From Ascaphus truei (Eukaryota; Chordata; Amphibia; Anura; Ascaphidae): DNA of 64,000 nucleotides. The DNA lies in assembly GCA_036426205.1 (NCBI GenBank), contig WSYH01002473.1, positions 22,103 to 86,102 on the forward strand, read 5' to 3'. The position numbers and the translations under genes were made by a program. Below, piece by piece: positions 1 through 10,290 of the stretch (the stretch's first letter is position 1; every line of letters starts with the position of its first letter). The notes beneath the pieces are model-generated. The model did no database searches and was not told the DNA's origin. It saw nothing but the letters and a program-made list of their open reading frames with translations.

Positions 1-540
1 CAACCACAAAACCGCCCATCCAAAAAGCAAGAGGACCCTTCATGGTAAAGGTGGGTCCCCCCCCCGAAACGAACAGCCTTTATAGCCTGAAAGAAGTTGC
101 GTCTGGCCCCAACCCATTGGTTTGTACCAAACCTGACTGATACTGCACAAAGAGTTCTTAGTACCAACACCTGAACGCATCCGTGATCTGAGGTAGGGCT
201 GGGGGCGGTACTCCTCCCAGGAGTCTTCAAGGAGGAACAGGCCCCCATACCATTATTTAAAGAATAGGAAACTAAATCTCCTCAGTGGGAGAAAATTACT
301 CCATAGTAAGAAAGAGTTGTCTCGATAAAGTGGCTGTAGAGAAGAGCAACTCTCACAATACTACCTGTTGGGGAAAAATTCCGGTTGGTCACTAATCTGC
401 ACACCCCTACACCAACCACCCTTACCTCGGCCTACCTTGGATCGTGTCAAATCAAAACAGGGCAAGTAGAATGCTAGAGGTTGACCAGTTGTGTTCCTAA
501 CAAGGACAAAAAAGCCATCATACGCTCTAGACCCTTGCTA
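1..540. other. No gene recognised; possible 3' tail of the PLE
   Basis: No open frame or motif could be recognised on either strand. A degenerate Penelope-like element lies next to it on the minus strand, so this stretch may hold its C-terminal endonuclease region, but no GIY-YIG motif could be read. This is inference from position only. Confidence 0.3.
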
Positions 541-890
541 AATTTTCTGTGGAACACATGTGTCAGGCAAGGTTGGTCGCGCACAAACGATGGCAATTCT
601 GACGTGTTGTCAAGGATGTCAACTACCTAGATGTCACATGAGAATCAAGCATCATACAAAACCCCTCAATGAGGTTCTGGGCTGTAGAAGGGGAGGATAT
701 GTGACGAGAAGGACCTAGGGACCGGGTACTAACATTATCCATATATAGGGCTTCCCAGGATACTGAACAGCTCTTCTAATTGTCCCACAAAATCGTTAAG
801 GCTCAAAAATGTAGAGAGTTTTTACTGTGTTCTGAAGTGAACTCCAGATTTACTTGGTTATTATGGATATAGCTGATAAAATACTCTAAC

Positions 891-1690
891 CTATTTCGTA
901 CCTCTCCATATGAGCAGCACATCGTCAATGTAGCGATGCCAGGAGACAAGGTTCGCGCCATGCGGATGTTCGGACCAAATGTAACTGTCTCTCCAATCCG
1001 CCATAAAAGTTTGCAAAACTGGGTGCGAACCTTGTCCCCCATCGCAGTGCCCACAGCTGGAGGAAATCTCTCCATTGAACCAAATGATTTTGTGCCTGTA
1101 AATAAAACTTATACTGTCTAAATAAATTTGCGTTGTTCCTCTGCGATTGTGGGGGTCTTTTATTAATGCTCGCCTCATTGCCCCTTCCCCATCTGTGTGT
1201 TTGTACAGGTATAGAGCGATTTGACATCGCAGGTAACTAAAATATAGTTTACCTGCCATTGGATATTGTTTAAATGTTTAAAAACTTGGGACGTATCTTT
1301 GAATAGTACTACACTTGTGGCGTATTTTGCAGGAAGGTGTCGTACATTTCAGACAGTTTCTGGGTGAGGGAACCTATCCTGTATATGATTGGTCTACCTG
1401 GGGGAGTCTCCAGGCATTTATGTATTTTAGGTAGGAAGTAAAACACGCAGGTGGTGTGTTGTCTCTTTTTAGATAACTCCACTCCTTGGTGTTTAATATA
1501 CCCTGTGTTTTACCCCTCTCCAGAATGATATCTAGGATTTTTTGTCCTTTATTGTTGGATCTCCATTCAATTCTGGTAGGTCCCTAGATCTCCAGAATCC
1601 GTTCTGACTCTTTGAGGTAATAATCCGTTCCATCCCACACACCTCCCCCTTTATCGGCTGGTTTGATGGTGATAGTTCTGTCGTCTCCTA
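891..1690 (-). pseudogene. PLE reverse transcriptase, frameshifted
   Basis: This is the catalytic core of a Penelope-type reverse transcriptase, which copies element RNA into DNA at the insertion site. The minus strand shows the N-terminal DKGGG box, PPGRPI, the GTRFAPSFAN box and the catalytic YIDD box, whose two aspartates are the metal-binding pair. The longest single frame is 122 codons (891-1,259), and the FAPSFAN and YIDD boxes sit in frames one base apart. There is no intact ORF and no visible downstream endonuclease. DKGGG together with YIDD separates it from the L1 (FADD) and Gypsy (YLDD, YQDD) enzymes elsewhere in the window. Confidence 0.65.
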
Positions 1691-2455
1691 GTGTTTTTCA
1701 AAGCCTCTTTCTCTTCCTTGCGAGTTATCTCGTTTTGATTTTGGCTGTCCTGCAATTTTCTCTAGGTTCCAAAACCAACTGTGTGAAGACCTCTAGTGCT
1801 GCCCCTACTATTATTGGATAAAATTTTGATTTGTCTCTAATCCTGAGTGAATAAACGTATCCTCTGGACTGGAATATCCAGTGTACTTGGCAGTGTGCTT
1901 GGCTTTCTCTAAGTGTTTCTCTAGACTGAGCGTCTTTATTTAGAAAACCTTTTTACTGTCAATTTTCTTAAAAATTTATTGCGTCGAGGAACATATTAAA
2001 ACCATTGGCTTTTTACTTGGGGCAAAGTTTGCCCTCTTCCAATTAGTCCGAGTTGTGTATCTGTAAGATATGGTTTTACTGATATTAAAAAACCCCCTTA
2101 TTTCGGTGTCTTTGGGGATGCCTCCTTCTTCCTTTTTTCCTCTCTTTCTCTTTTTTTGTTGTAATGTTTCCCTTCTTTCTCTTTCTCTTTTAGTGGATTG
2201 AAATGATTCTGTGTCTGTGGTGGGTGCGGGGGACTCTGCTCTAAAAAAGTCACCGCTGTATTCTGCTTGGGCCTCTCCCAGACTGGGCTCTTAATGGGAG
2301 AACGGCTTGCATATCTTCTTCTCCCCCCATCTCCATCTCTATCTCTTGTTGTCTCTCTTTATCCCTAACGTGGTGTTTTTTCTCTCTCGTCTCTCCCAGG
2401 GTGTTTATAGCCTCATCTTCCCTTCTCTCCCCTACAGTCTCTCCAGGGAGCAAAA

Positions 2456-2802
2456 AGATACCCTAGCCTGGAGTACACCCACACATGTCCGTGTGAGTGT
2501 TTGATTATATACATCTCCCCTCTAGATCACCCCCACCTAGATCGTCTCTTTGCTTGTCATCCTATTGTCGCGAACCTGTGTGTTTTTTTAATTCTTAATT
2601 CCGAGGGGTAACACGAATACCAGAAACAGAAGAACCAGCCGACGAGAGGTGGAGTACTCAGAACAAAGCGCGAATCCACACCAACGAAGAAGGAAAAGCA
2701 CAGACGAGATCCCTAAAGAAAGAACATTGGACGTAAGATACCTTGAGCACACGCATTTGCACAAGGCCGTGTGAGTGTTTGAGAATATATATAGATTTAC
2801 AT
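2456..2802 (+). repeat. Pair of short direct repeats flanking PLE/L1 boundary
   Basis: Two imperfect copies of a unit of about 50-60 bp lie at roughly 2,456-2,515 and 2,738-2,802. Each begins like AGATACC, contains GTGTGAGTGTTTGA and runs into an AT-rich ATATA stretch. The pair recurs near 39,765-39,820 and 40,065-40,140. Such pairs could be element termini (PLEs often carry repeats) or a local duplication; the sequence alone does not decide. Confidence 0.45.
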
Positions 2803-2894
2803 CACCACACCAACAGCTCAGAGTCTCACATATCTGAGTTCAGACTATAATACCCATATACCATTCCACCTGTGCTCCCCCATCCCCCCTTTTT

Positions 2895-5045
2895 CTATTT
2901 CCAAATAGAAGTTTTGGCTGCTGCTTCCCAAATATCCTCCCATTCATCTCTGTCTATAACAAGATTGAGGTCTTCAGCCCATTTCAACATATAATTGTGG
3001 TTGACGGGACTCCTGGACCGTGCTAGCCCTGCGTAAATCTCTGAGATCAGACCCTTCCGGTATGTGCCCACCATACACATCTTTTCAAAAGACGTTGGAC
3101 CTTCAAATTTGGATGTTTGGGAAATTGTTAGGAGAAAGTGTCTGATCTGAAGATAACCATAAAGTGGGAGTTTCATGGGGAGGCATTTCTCCTGTAAATC
3201 AAGTAACGGAATAAGAGTCCCTTTGTCTATTAGATCTCTTGCTGATTTGATGTTAGCCAAACTAAATGCTTTAAGGTTCCCTGGGACACAACCCGGAGGG
3301 AATTCAGGGTTACCAAAAATGGGAGTGAGTATGGAGGGGGAAGACGTCAGTTTATATTTATTTCTTGTTTTTGTCCAAATTTTCCACGTGCATCTCATTG
3401 CTCCCAGGCCTGTTCTGTCCGATATTATCTTCTCTCCCCCTCCGGACCAAAGTATTGCCCCGAGTGAGAGGGGAGCGACACAGGAGGACTCAATTTCCAA
3501 CCAGCCGCAAGACACTGGATCGTTGTTCCAAACTATCGCTTGTTTTAGGTGGGTCGCTTGATAATAATTAATTATATCTGGTACTCCCAGACCTCCACAT
3601 TCCCGTGGTGCCAACATTACCGATCTAGCCACTCGCGGCTTTTTGTCCTTCCAGATGAATTGGAAAATACTATTTTGAATGCTTTTGAGGTCTGCCAGCG
3701 GAACACAGACCGGGAGGGTCTGGAAGACGTACAGTAGCCTGGGAAGGATGTTCATCTTAACAGATGTCACTCTTCCGAGCCATGAAATGTGGTACTTGTT
3801 CCAGCACTGTAGGTTTTTTTTAATTTCTGTAAATAAGGGGGGGAAATTATATTTAAATAAGGCAGCATAAGAATTTGCGATTCTGATCCCTAGGTATTTA
3901 ATGTTGTTAGGGCTCCATTTATAACTAAAATTAATTTGCAATAGTTTTACCTCGGGGGCGAGAAGTGATAGGTTCAGGGCTTCAGATTTATCGCTGTTAA
4001 TTTTATACCCTGATACCCGACCAAATTTTTCCAGCTGTGACTGGAGGTTAGGCAGAGTCGTCATTGGGGACGACAATGACAAAATGATATCATCTGCAAA
4101 AAGAGATATCTTGTATTCTCGCGCTCCAATAACAATCCCTTTTATATCATCGTCATTTCTAATTGTGGCCGCGAGTGGTTCAATCGACAATGCAAACAGA
4201 AGTGGGGACAAGGGACAACCCTGCCTTGTACCATTCGTAATTTTTATGGGACTTGAGTCTCCTCCCGGGAGTTTTACAACCGCTGTTGGGTTTTTGTACA
4301 GAGCTCTGATCCCCTCTAAGAAGGGGCCCCTGAAGCCGAATTTAATCAATGTTTGGTCTAAAAAGTCCCACCTAATTCTATCGAATGCTTTTTCGGCATC
4401 CAAGCTCAACAAAAATGCTCTTGTACCTGAGAGATGCACGTGGTCCACAATGTTTATTATTTTCCGAGTATTATCTGAAGCTTGTCTGCCCGAAATAAAT
4501 CCAACCTGGTCTTTATGAATCAAGCTCGGAAGAATCGGGTTTAGTCTGTTTGCTAAAATCTTACTATATATTTTTAGATCAGAATTTAGAAGAGATATCG
4601 GCCTATAATTGCCACACTGCAGTGGGTCTCTACCTTCTTTGTGAATTATTGCCAGGTTGGCTGTTGACATAGAGGCCGGGACATCTTCACCCCCCATAAA
4701 TGCGTTGAAAACTTCTACTAGGTGCGGAGCCAGCACGGCCTTAAACTTCTTGTAATATTGGTTTGAGAACCCGTCTGGCCCTGGAGTCTTATTTATTTTT
4801 AATTGTTTTATTACTTCAAATAGTTCTTTGGGCGTTATTTTCTCATTTAATTGTGAGATAGTTTTTTCTGGAAGGGCCGGAAGGCCGGAAGAAATTGTGA
4901 TTATAGGGCTAAAGTGTCTAAAAATAATCAGTGATAAAACAAATAATGACAATATTACACCCTTTACATAAAGGTTAGGCTGCCTGAAACTACTGCCTAG
5001 TACAGGCAGAAACAGATTGCAAACAAAAAATAAACCTGGCGCCAA
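2895..5045 (-). CDS. L1-like LINE ORF2 fragment: reverse transcriptase and C-terminal region
   Basis: An open frame of 716 codons. Residues 1 to about 43 (4,917-5,045) look like read-through from unrelated flank; L1 similarity starts near residue 44. Visible RT blocks are TPGPDGF (about 87), YRPISLLN (147), AEKAFDRIRWDFL (217), NGTRQGCPLSPLLF (271) and the catalytic FADD (316-319), followed by a long L1-type C-terminal region ending at the stop near 2,895. The N-terminal apurinic-type endonuclease is absent, so the copy is 5'-truncated, as is usual for target-primed insertions. It retains no internal stop over about 670 codons, which suggests a fairly young insertion. The same truncated copy, riddled with indels, is at 40,241-42,400. 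It is L1-like rather than CR1-like; the exact clade is not assigned. Confidence 0.85.
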   Translation of the reverse strand: MAPGLFFVCNLFLPVLGSSFRQPNLYVKGVILSLFVLSLIIFRHFSPIITISSGLPALPEKTISQLNEKITPKELFEVIKQLKINKTPGPDGFSNQYYKKFKAVLAPHLVEVFNAFMGGEDVPASMSTANLAIIHKEGRDPLQCGNYRPISLLNSDLKIYSKILANRLNPILPSLIHKDQVGFISGRQASDNTRKIINIVDHVHLSGTRAFLLSLDAEKAFDRIRWDFLDQTLIKFGFRGPFLEGIRALYKNPTAVVKLPGGDSSPIKITNGTRQGCPLSPLLFALSIEPLAATIRNDDDIKGIVIGAREYKISLFADDIILSLSSPMTTLPNLQSQLEKFGRVSGYKINSDKSEALNLSLLAPEVKLLQINFSYKWSPNNIKYLGIRIANSYAALFKYNFPPLFTEIKKNLQCWNKYHISWLGRVTSVKMNILPRLLYVFQTLPVCVPLADLKSIQNSIFQFIWKDKKPRVARSVMLAPRECGGLGVPDIINYYQATHLKQAIVWNNDPVSCGWLEIESSCVAPLSLGAILWSGGGEKIISDRTGLGAMRCTWKIWTKTRNKYKLTSSPSILTPIFGNPEFPPGCVPGNLKAFSLANIKSARDLIDKGTLIPLLDLQEKCLPMKLPLYGYLQIRHFLLTISQTSKFEGPTSFEKMCMVGTYRKGLISEIYAGLARSRSPVNHNYMLKWAEDLNLVIDRDEWEDIWEAAAKTSIWK

Positions 5046-5245
5046 ATAAAAGTCTAATATGGCAAGTCCTGTAATCCTCAGTGAGTCTGCACGGATGCTT
5101 TCAAGCCATATATAATATATTATTATTGTGTCATATTGGTTATCTCCATTTACTAGTTATCAATGTTTTCTTGTTTTTAAACTGTAATTACTTTCTATAT
5201 TCTTTGGGCTCTTATATGTCTTATATTGTTTTCTTTTCCCCCCGT
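4918..5245. other. Flank between L1 truncation point and Gmr1 LTR; holds a short shared repeat
   Basis: No gene is seen. About 60 bp (5,010-5,072), from GCAAACAAAAAATAA to GGCAAGTCCTG, is also found at 28,065-28,125 (same strand) and near 31,790-31,850 (opposite strand), so it is a separate interspersed repeat and not part of the L1. The remainder is AT-rich. Confidence 0.5.
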
Positions 5246-5700
5246 TGCAGGGTACATGCAAATACACACGCGGGTTTCTTGACAAGGCTTATTTATTTAG
5301 CCTTGAAAGATATACAGCATACAAAACAAAAATAGCTTTTCATCAGCAACAAAAGAAAAATGGCTTTTCTTCAGCAGACAAACAAAAACAGTTTCTCTTT
5401 AGCAGACAGTGTATAAATCAGGCAGTTACCCTTTTCTATGCAGGGGACAGACAGTTCACAATTCATATACTTTGCTAATCAGACCTTGTATCAGGAAATC
5501 TCTCAGCAGCTTACTCCTCTGTCCTCAACAGCCAGGCTCCATGTGTCTACAGCCTGGGTTTTAACACACCTTGATTAGGCAGCTGGGATCCAACTAATTG
5601 TCCTGAGGTTCCCAGCTGAAGTTAACCTAGTCAGTGCTGCACTGCAGACTAGACATAGGTTTTCCAGGCATATAACTGGTGGCTTTTAATTACCCTGTCA
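5246..5700 (-). repeat. 3' LTR of Gmr1-type element
   Basis: 455 bp, reading on the minus strand from TGACAGGGTAATTA to ...CCCTGCA, i.e. TG...CA ends. The right boundary is fixed by the adjoining polypurine tract, the left by comparison with copies at 28,471 and 63,675, where the same end is followed by the primer-binding site. The U5-side part also matches 47,920-48,190. Confidence 0.8.
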
Positions 5701-6332
5701 CATTCCTCCCCTGTTAGTGTGTGGCTGGGGCTATGCACGGCTGAAGCCCGACCATCCACCCCTTCTCTAGAAAAGAAGTCAGCATTTGCATTCTCTTTTC
5801 CTGGCCTATGCTGAATCTCAAATGAGAAGGGTTGGAGGGCCATATACCACCTAGTCAAGCTAGCATTGGAATCCTTCATGCTATTTAACCACTTCAGTGG
5901 AGCATGATCCATCACCAAATTAAAATGGACTCCTGCCAGGTAATGCCTCAAAGCCTCGATTGCCCACTTTACTGCGAGGCACTCATTCTCAATCACTGAG
6001 TAGTTTTTTTCCCTTGGGAACAATTTCCTACTCAGGAAAAGGATAGGATGTTCAACTCCCTCAAACTGTTGTGACAACACTGCCCCTAGCCCTATCTCTG
6101 ATGCATCTGTTTGCACTATAAAAGGGCTGTTGAAGTCTGGGCTTCTAAGGATGGGACCCTCTGATAGACACCTTTTTATGTCCTCAAAGGCTCTCTGACA
6201 ATCCCTTGACCACACCACTTGTGTAGGGGCACACTTTTTTGTGAGGTCCGTTAAAGGGGCTGCCACTTCCGAATAGTTGGGGATGTACCGCTGGTAGTAC
6301 CATGCTAAACCCAGCAGAGAGCGTACCTGCAT
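5649..6332 (-). pseudogene. Gmr1 pol: RNase H domain (frameshifted from RT)
   Basis: 227 codons continuing the RT reading after a one-base frameshift in an A/C-rich stretch near 6,330. It begins with the RT connection segment (LLGLAWYYQRYIPNYSEVAAPL), followed by an RNase H domain: QTDASEIGLGAVLSQ carries the first catalytic aspartate, NECLAVKWAIEALRHYL the glutamate helix, and TDHAP-type sequence (here MDHAPLKWL) the next aspartate. It ends with HRPGKENANADFFSR, the usual Gypsy RNase H terminus. The stop lies inside the LTR. RNase H removes the RNA template during reverse transcription. The same domain, broken by indels, is at 43,250-43,900. Confidence 0.85.
5701..5713 (-). other. Polypurine tract of Gmr1-type element
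   Basis: The minus strand reads AGGGGAGGAATG directly before the LTR start TGACAGGG. This is the usual site of plus-strand priming in LTR retrotransposons and confirms element orientation. Confidence 0.7.
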
Positions 6333-7741
6333 TTTTGTTTGGGGGTCAGACCTTCTTTCAGGGCAGCTACCTTGTCGGCTAGTGGCCTTACTTTTCCACC
6401 TCCCACTGCATACCCTAAGTATTTGGTTTCCGCTTTACCCAAGGCACATTTCTTAGGGTTGGCTGTGAGCCCTGCCTCTCTTAGAGATTTGAGGACCGCT
6501 TTCAGCCTATTTAGATGGGCCAGCCAGTGTTTACTATAAATGACAATGTCATCTTGGTAGGCTGTGGCATAATTCCTATGGGGCCTCAGTACCTTATCCA
6601 TGAGTCTCTGAAATGTGGCTGGGGCTCCATGCAGTCCAAATGGCATTGTCACAAACTGGTATAAACCCATGGGAGTGGCAAAGGCTGTTTTGCATTTGGA
6701 CTTTTCCTCTAAGGGTATTTGACAGTATCCTTTTGTCAAGTCCAACGTGGATATATATTCTGCGTTACCAAGGGCGTCAATTAATTCATCCACCCTTGGC
6801 ATCGGATATGCGTCAAACTTGGATACCGCATTGACCTTTCGGAGGTCCACACAAAATCTTACCTTCCCATCGGGTTTAGGGACCATAATTAGTGGACTAC
6901 ACCACTCACTGCATGATTCCTCAATCACTCCTAAGTGTAACATTTCTTGTACCTCCTTCTCTACCAGAGCCCTACGACTTTCAGGCAACCTATAAGGACG
7001 GGAACGTACTTTTACCCCAGGTGCTGTCTCGATTGCATGGGAAATTAAGTTAGTTTGTCCTGGTAAGTCAGAAAAAACATCCTGGAATTGTGTAATTATT
7101 GCTAACAAGTCACCTTTTTGTTCAGAGGACAACTGTTTACCCATTGGGATTTTATCATCACTCACGATGTTCTCCCGTGGAGGCTGAGGACCCAAGTCCG
7201 TTTCCTCCTCCACCGGGTGGATGAATAGAGACCGCTGCATCTTCCAGGGTTTCAGCAAGTTCACATGGTAAATTTGTTTACCCTTCCTGGACCCTGGTTG
7301 AGCGATCTCGTAATCCACATCACCCGTACGGCGGAGTACTTCAAATGGGCCCTGCCATTTGGCCAGGAGTTTACTCTCACAACTGGGTAACAATAACATC
7401 ACCTGGTCTCCTGGGTGAAACACTCTCATGCGAGCATTCTGATTGTAATGTCTCTCCTGACTGTCCTGGGCTGATCTAAGATTCTCCCTGGCAAAATGGC
7501 CGACCATATCGAGGCGCTTCCTAAGGTCTAGTACATATTGCAGGGTATTCTTAGAAGGGGACTGCTGTTCCTCCCAGGACTCCTTTAGGAGGTCTAGGAT
7601 ATCCCGGGGTTTGCGGCAATAGAGCAATTCAAATGGAGAGAATCCCGTGGAGGCCTGGGGAACTTCCCGCACTGCAAACAGCAGAAAAGGGAGAAGTTCA
7701 TCCCATGCTCTCTTCTCTGAATCTACAAATTTCCTCAGCAT
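6305..7741 (-). pseudogene. Gmr1 pol: integrase C-terminus plus reverse transcriptase
   Basis: One frame of 478 codons. Residues 1-50 are the end of the integrase catalytic domain (STGFSPFELLYCRKPR). Residues about 105-165 hold a GPY/F-type module (KWQGPFEVLRR ... VNLLKPW). Residues 195-245 are a linker, and 245-450 are the RT with VPKPDGKVRFCVDLRKVN, LDLTKGYCQIPL, MPFGLHGAPATFQ and the catalytic YQDD (395-398) followed by IVIYSKHW. The integrase-to-RT fusion in a single open frame is direct evidence for Gmr1 domain order. Upstream the frame is closed by a stop at about 7,755, where a conserved integrase segment continues (RTSVYHPQTDGLVERFN). Downstream a frameshift leads into RNase H. The copy cannot make a complete polyprotein. 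Confidence 0.9.
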
Positions 7742-8101
7742 CCCTTTTAGAGTTCAGTTAAATCTTTCCACCAATCCGTCAGTCTGTGGATGGTAGACCG
7801 ATGTCCGAACAGACTTGACCTCTAGTAACTTTAAGACATCCTGCATCAGTTTAGCCGTGAAATTTGTACCTTGGTCTGTCAACATAACCTGGGGAAGTCC
7901 AACCCGTGAGAATAGTTCCAACAACTTGTTGGCTACTTGCTTCGCTGTTGCTGTTCTCAGGGGGAACGCATCAGGATACCTTGTCGCATATCAACTATTA
8001 CAAGGATAAACCTGTGTCCTTTCGCAGAAGGTTCAAGAGGTCATACCAAGTCTACCCCAATCCTCTCAAAGGGAACTGACACCAAGGATAGAGGAACCTG
8101 G
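7742..8101 (-). pseudogene. Gmr1 pol: integrase catalytic core remnant
   Basis: Minus-strand reading shows HPQTDGLVERFN just upstream of the 478-codon frame, separated from it by an in-frame stop (TGA). Further upstream are broken frames matching the integrase core partly readable at 30,527-30,958 (IGVDLVGPLEPSAKG, VIVDYATRYPEAFPL). The similarity stops at about 8,101, where LTR A sequence begins. Confidence 0.7.
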
Positions 8102-8781
8102 TGTAGTCCCTTCCAATCCCGCGGTCAATACCGTATAGAGTCACTGAGGAATGTATTCGAACATGTCTGTGCCATCCCTAACTAATAGTCGAGCTACGAG
8201 GTGGATAGGAAAGCACAGGCCTAATAGAAGCTTCAGGGGCCAATGGGAAGAGGTGGGGTGGTAGCAGGCCTGGTAAGGATGCCAGAGAGTCACATCCCTG
8301 ATAGGAGATGGGATGTGTGTACAGAAGCCGAGCGAAGGTGGTAGTTATTGATTTTCTGGAGAACTGTGGTGATGCTTGGCGGCGACGCCTACTGCAGTCT
8401 CAGTTAAAAGTTCTCTGTTAGGAGCGTGTGCGTCTGTAAGCTGGGAGATGCATGCACATAACTCGGGCTGGCAGTGCGTGTGTCTGGAGTTCTGTGACTG
8501 ACGCACGTATGCTCATTGGGGTCGAGAGACATACCCTCACGTTTCCGCATAGAGCTCGGGGGAGCTTGGGACAACACGCAAAGGCTAGGGTGCGTGTTCA
8601 AGCGGCGACCTCTCGGTTGATTCAATCGCTGTGATGGGCAAGGAGCCAGAGTGCCATTAGGACAGACAAGTCGTAGGTATGTGTTGAATTCGGCGCAGGT
8701 ACGCGTGACGCCTGAGTACCGACGGGAAGGTGAGTAATGGTCGCGACGTGACGCTCTATAGACAAGACCAGATTCCTTACA
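8102..8781 (-). repeat. 3' LTR of element A, truncated
   Basis: Reverse complement of about the first two thirds of the solo LTR at 62,043-62,926, with many indels. The LTR start TGTAAGGAATCTGG is at 8,781 on the minus strand. Just outside, at about 8,792-8,806, the minus strand reads AGAGGGGGGTGA, a candidate polypurine tract. The last 200-300 bp of the LTR are missing at the junction near 8,101. Confidence 0.7.
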
Positions 8782-8806
8782 GTACCCATGTCACCCCCCT
8801 CTGATC

Positions 8807-9680
8807 AGGAACGGTCCTCGGGACGGTCCTATAAAGGGTTTTGGTGGGTTTTTAAACTTCTTCCGAAAGTCTGTTTCAGAAGAACCGCGGGAAGTGCTCT
8901 GGCTTCACGACAAGTGTAACCAGAGACACTTTTTCGGTTCTGGGCCAAAAAACCCTTCCATGCATGAGGAACTAAACTGGTCGTTGGAACCCCTGGAGTA
9001 GCTGCGCTAATGTAGCAGGGGACTGGACCTCACATATTCTTTCCCTATTATATCTGGGTAATAAAAGCCGGAATCAGTCCACGGTTATGGTTTGAAAGAT
9101 TAAATAGACTGGATACGAAGGCTTGAGCTATGAGATGTGTGAAACACGTTGTGGTATCTCTCGGATGCTGGGGCGGGAGTTATGAAGCCGGAATGTCTAC
9201 TTTGAAGATTGCATCCTGTTTCGATTCTCGAGAAAAGGGCCCAGGAACCTCGGCGACCAAGGTTTTGGGGCGGTCCAAAGTTCAAAGTAAATGTTTTTGT
9301 GAGGACAGCCATACGCAATCCCCAGCTTGGTATCTGGGTGCCGGACTGCTGGATGGCGGCTTCTGCCTGATGTTTGGCCCGTATTAGAGAGGCCCGGAGT
9401 AAGAAAGGCAGACTGAATCTTGGACCATGCATGATTGCAGAGATGTGACACGCGTCACTACACCGGACTCCGTAGAGGGGGGGAATGTTGGGAGACGGGA
9501 AGACTTGGATGAAAACAGGCTTAATTGAATGATAACTGTGGCGACTCTGCGTGGTGGACTCGTGTGTAGCGGGAGTTAAAAGCAATTCGGACAACCATGT
9601 GCAAAGTTGGTGTCGCCCAAATCAATCCTGAGAATTGGAATATGGAAACGACCTCATGTATTTTGGTGTGATCCGAGGGA
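8807..9680 (-). other. Element A 3' internal region; no domain recognised
   Basis: This lies between the polypurine tract and the integrase fragment, so it should encode the integrase C-terminus and possibly a chromodomain. No motif could be read, because frames break every 30-80 codons. Confidence 0.35.
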
Positions 9681-10290
9681 CGTGATGACCCTTTCTGTTT
9701 GACCATTGTAACTGAGGGGATGGACCGCTGAGGAAAGAAGAAGATATTCTATTCTTTTGGTAAAAGTTCGGGTCCAAAATACAGTCTGGATGAGGTAACT
9801 TATGATCCGGGCTTCCAGAACGATGGGACGGACGTAATAACCATGAATGCTAAAGGATGTGATGCATGAAGATATCAGAGGGGCACATGGGCGGGGGGAT
9901 CGGGGGAAGTCCTTTGAGCGGGATAGTAGCCATCTTGAAAAAAAACGTGCCACCACGCAGCTAAAACGGTTATTGATCCCCCTTTGGACCTTGCAAACTC
10001 CACAATAAATTCCATTGATGAATGTGTGGACCATGGACGTTCCTGGATTGGGGCAGGAAGGAGAAGACCGTGAATGGCCTTGATGAATTTCTTGTTTTTC
10101 GCACAGACGCGTAGCAAGCGTGCGTGGGAATACGAAATGTCTGGTTGGACATTTGGGCCGCGCGAAAGTTGTGCGGACTACTAGAGGTCGCAGTCTTTTG
10201 TAGCCAGGATTACCGAGCGCTACTGCTGGAGTGCATGTCCCCAATCCAGAGACCTCGGTATGAAATTAGGGTCTCAGAAGAGCTTGCCCT
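9654..10290 (-). pseudogene. Element A integrase, multiply frameshifted
   Basis: Minus-strand frames overlap to show integrase blocks typical of Gypsy elements: RPWS and FIVEFARSKGG (within 9,875-10,117), which belongs to the first catalytic-aspartate region, and HPLSYNGQTERV (about 9,690-9,725), a form of the conserved HPQSNGQTERVN block around the catalytic glutamate. The blocks sit in different frames, so several indels intervene. Integrase inserts the DNA copy into the genome. Confidence is good for the family and low for exact limits. Confidence 0.65.

Larger units (their letters stand above)
541..2890 (-). mobile_element. Penelope-like retroelement (PLE), degenerate
   Basis: Minus-strand reading gives, in PLE order, a TIKPADKGGG block (about 1,630-1,680), PPGRPII (1,384-1,407), GTRFAPSFANF (within 925-1,227) and YIDDVLLIW (within 891-930). 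These blocks are characteristic of PLE reverse transcriptases. They fall in different frames, so at least three frameshifts separate them and the copy is dead. The part upstream of 1,700 is rich in TC/GA tracts and has no confident domain. The upstream part (about 1,450-2,890) recurs at 38,663-40,240, next to the same L1 fragment. The border between PLE leader and L1 3' UTR near 2,500-2,890 is not resolved. Confidence 0.65.
5246..8101 (-). mobile_element. Gmr1-type Ty3/Gypsy retrotransposon, 3' half (copy 1)
   Basis: On the minus strand the order is integrase core, integrase C-terminus, reverse transcriptase, RNase H, polypurine tract, 3' LTR. Integrase upstream of RT is the defining domain order of the Gmr1 group of Ty3/Gypsy elements; ordinary Gypsy elements have it last. 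Gag, protease and the 5' LTR are missing here because the copy stops at about 8,101, in the integrase core, where the sequence switches abruptly into the middle of an LTR of element A. Other pieces of the same family are at 28,212-30,560, 30,563-30,870, 42,779-48,190 and 61,740-63,852. Confidence 0.85.

Noticed and set aside
891..1227. Possible L1 or Gypsy RT in the first kilobase
   Set aside because: The GTRFAPSFAN, YIDD and DKGGG boxes fit Penelope-like RTs, not FADD (L1) or YLDD-type Gypsy.
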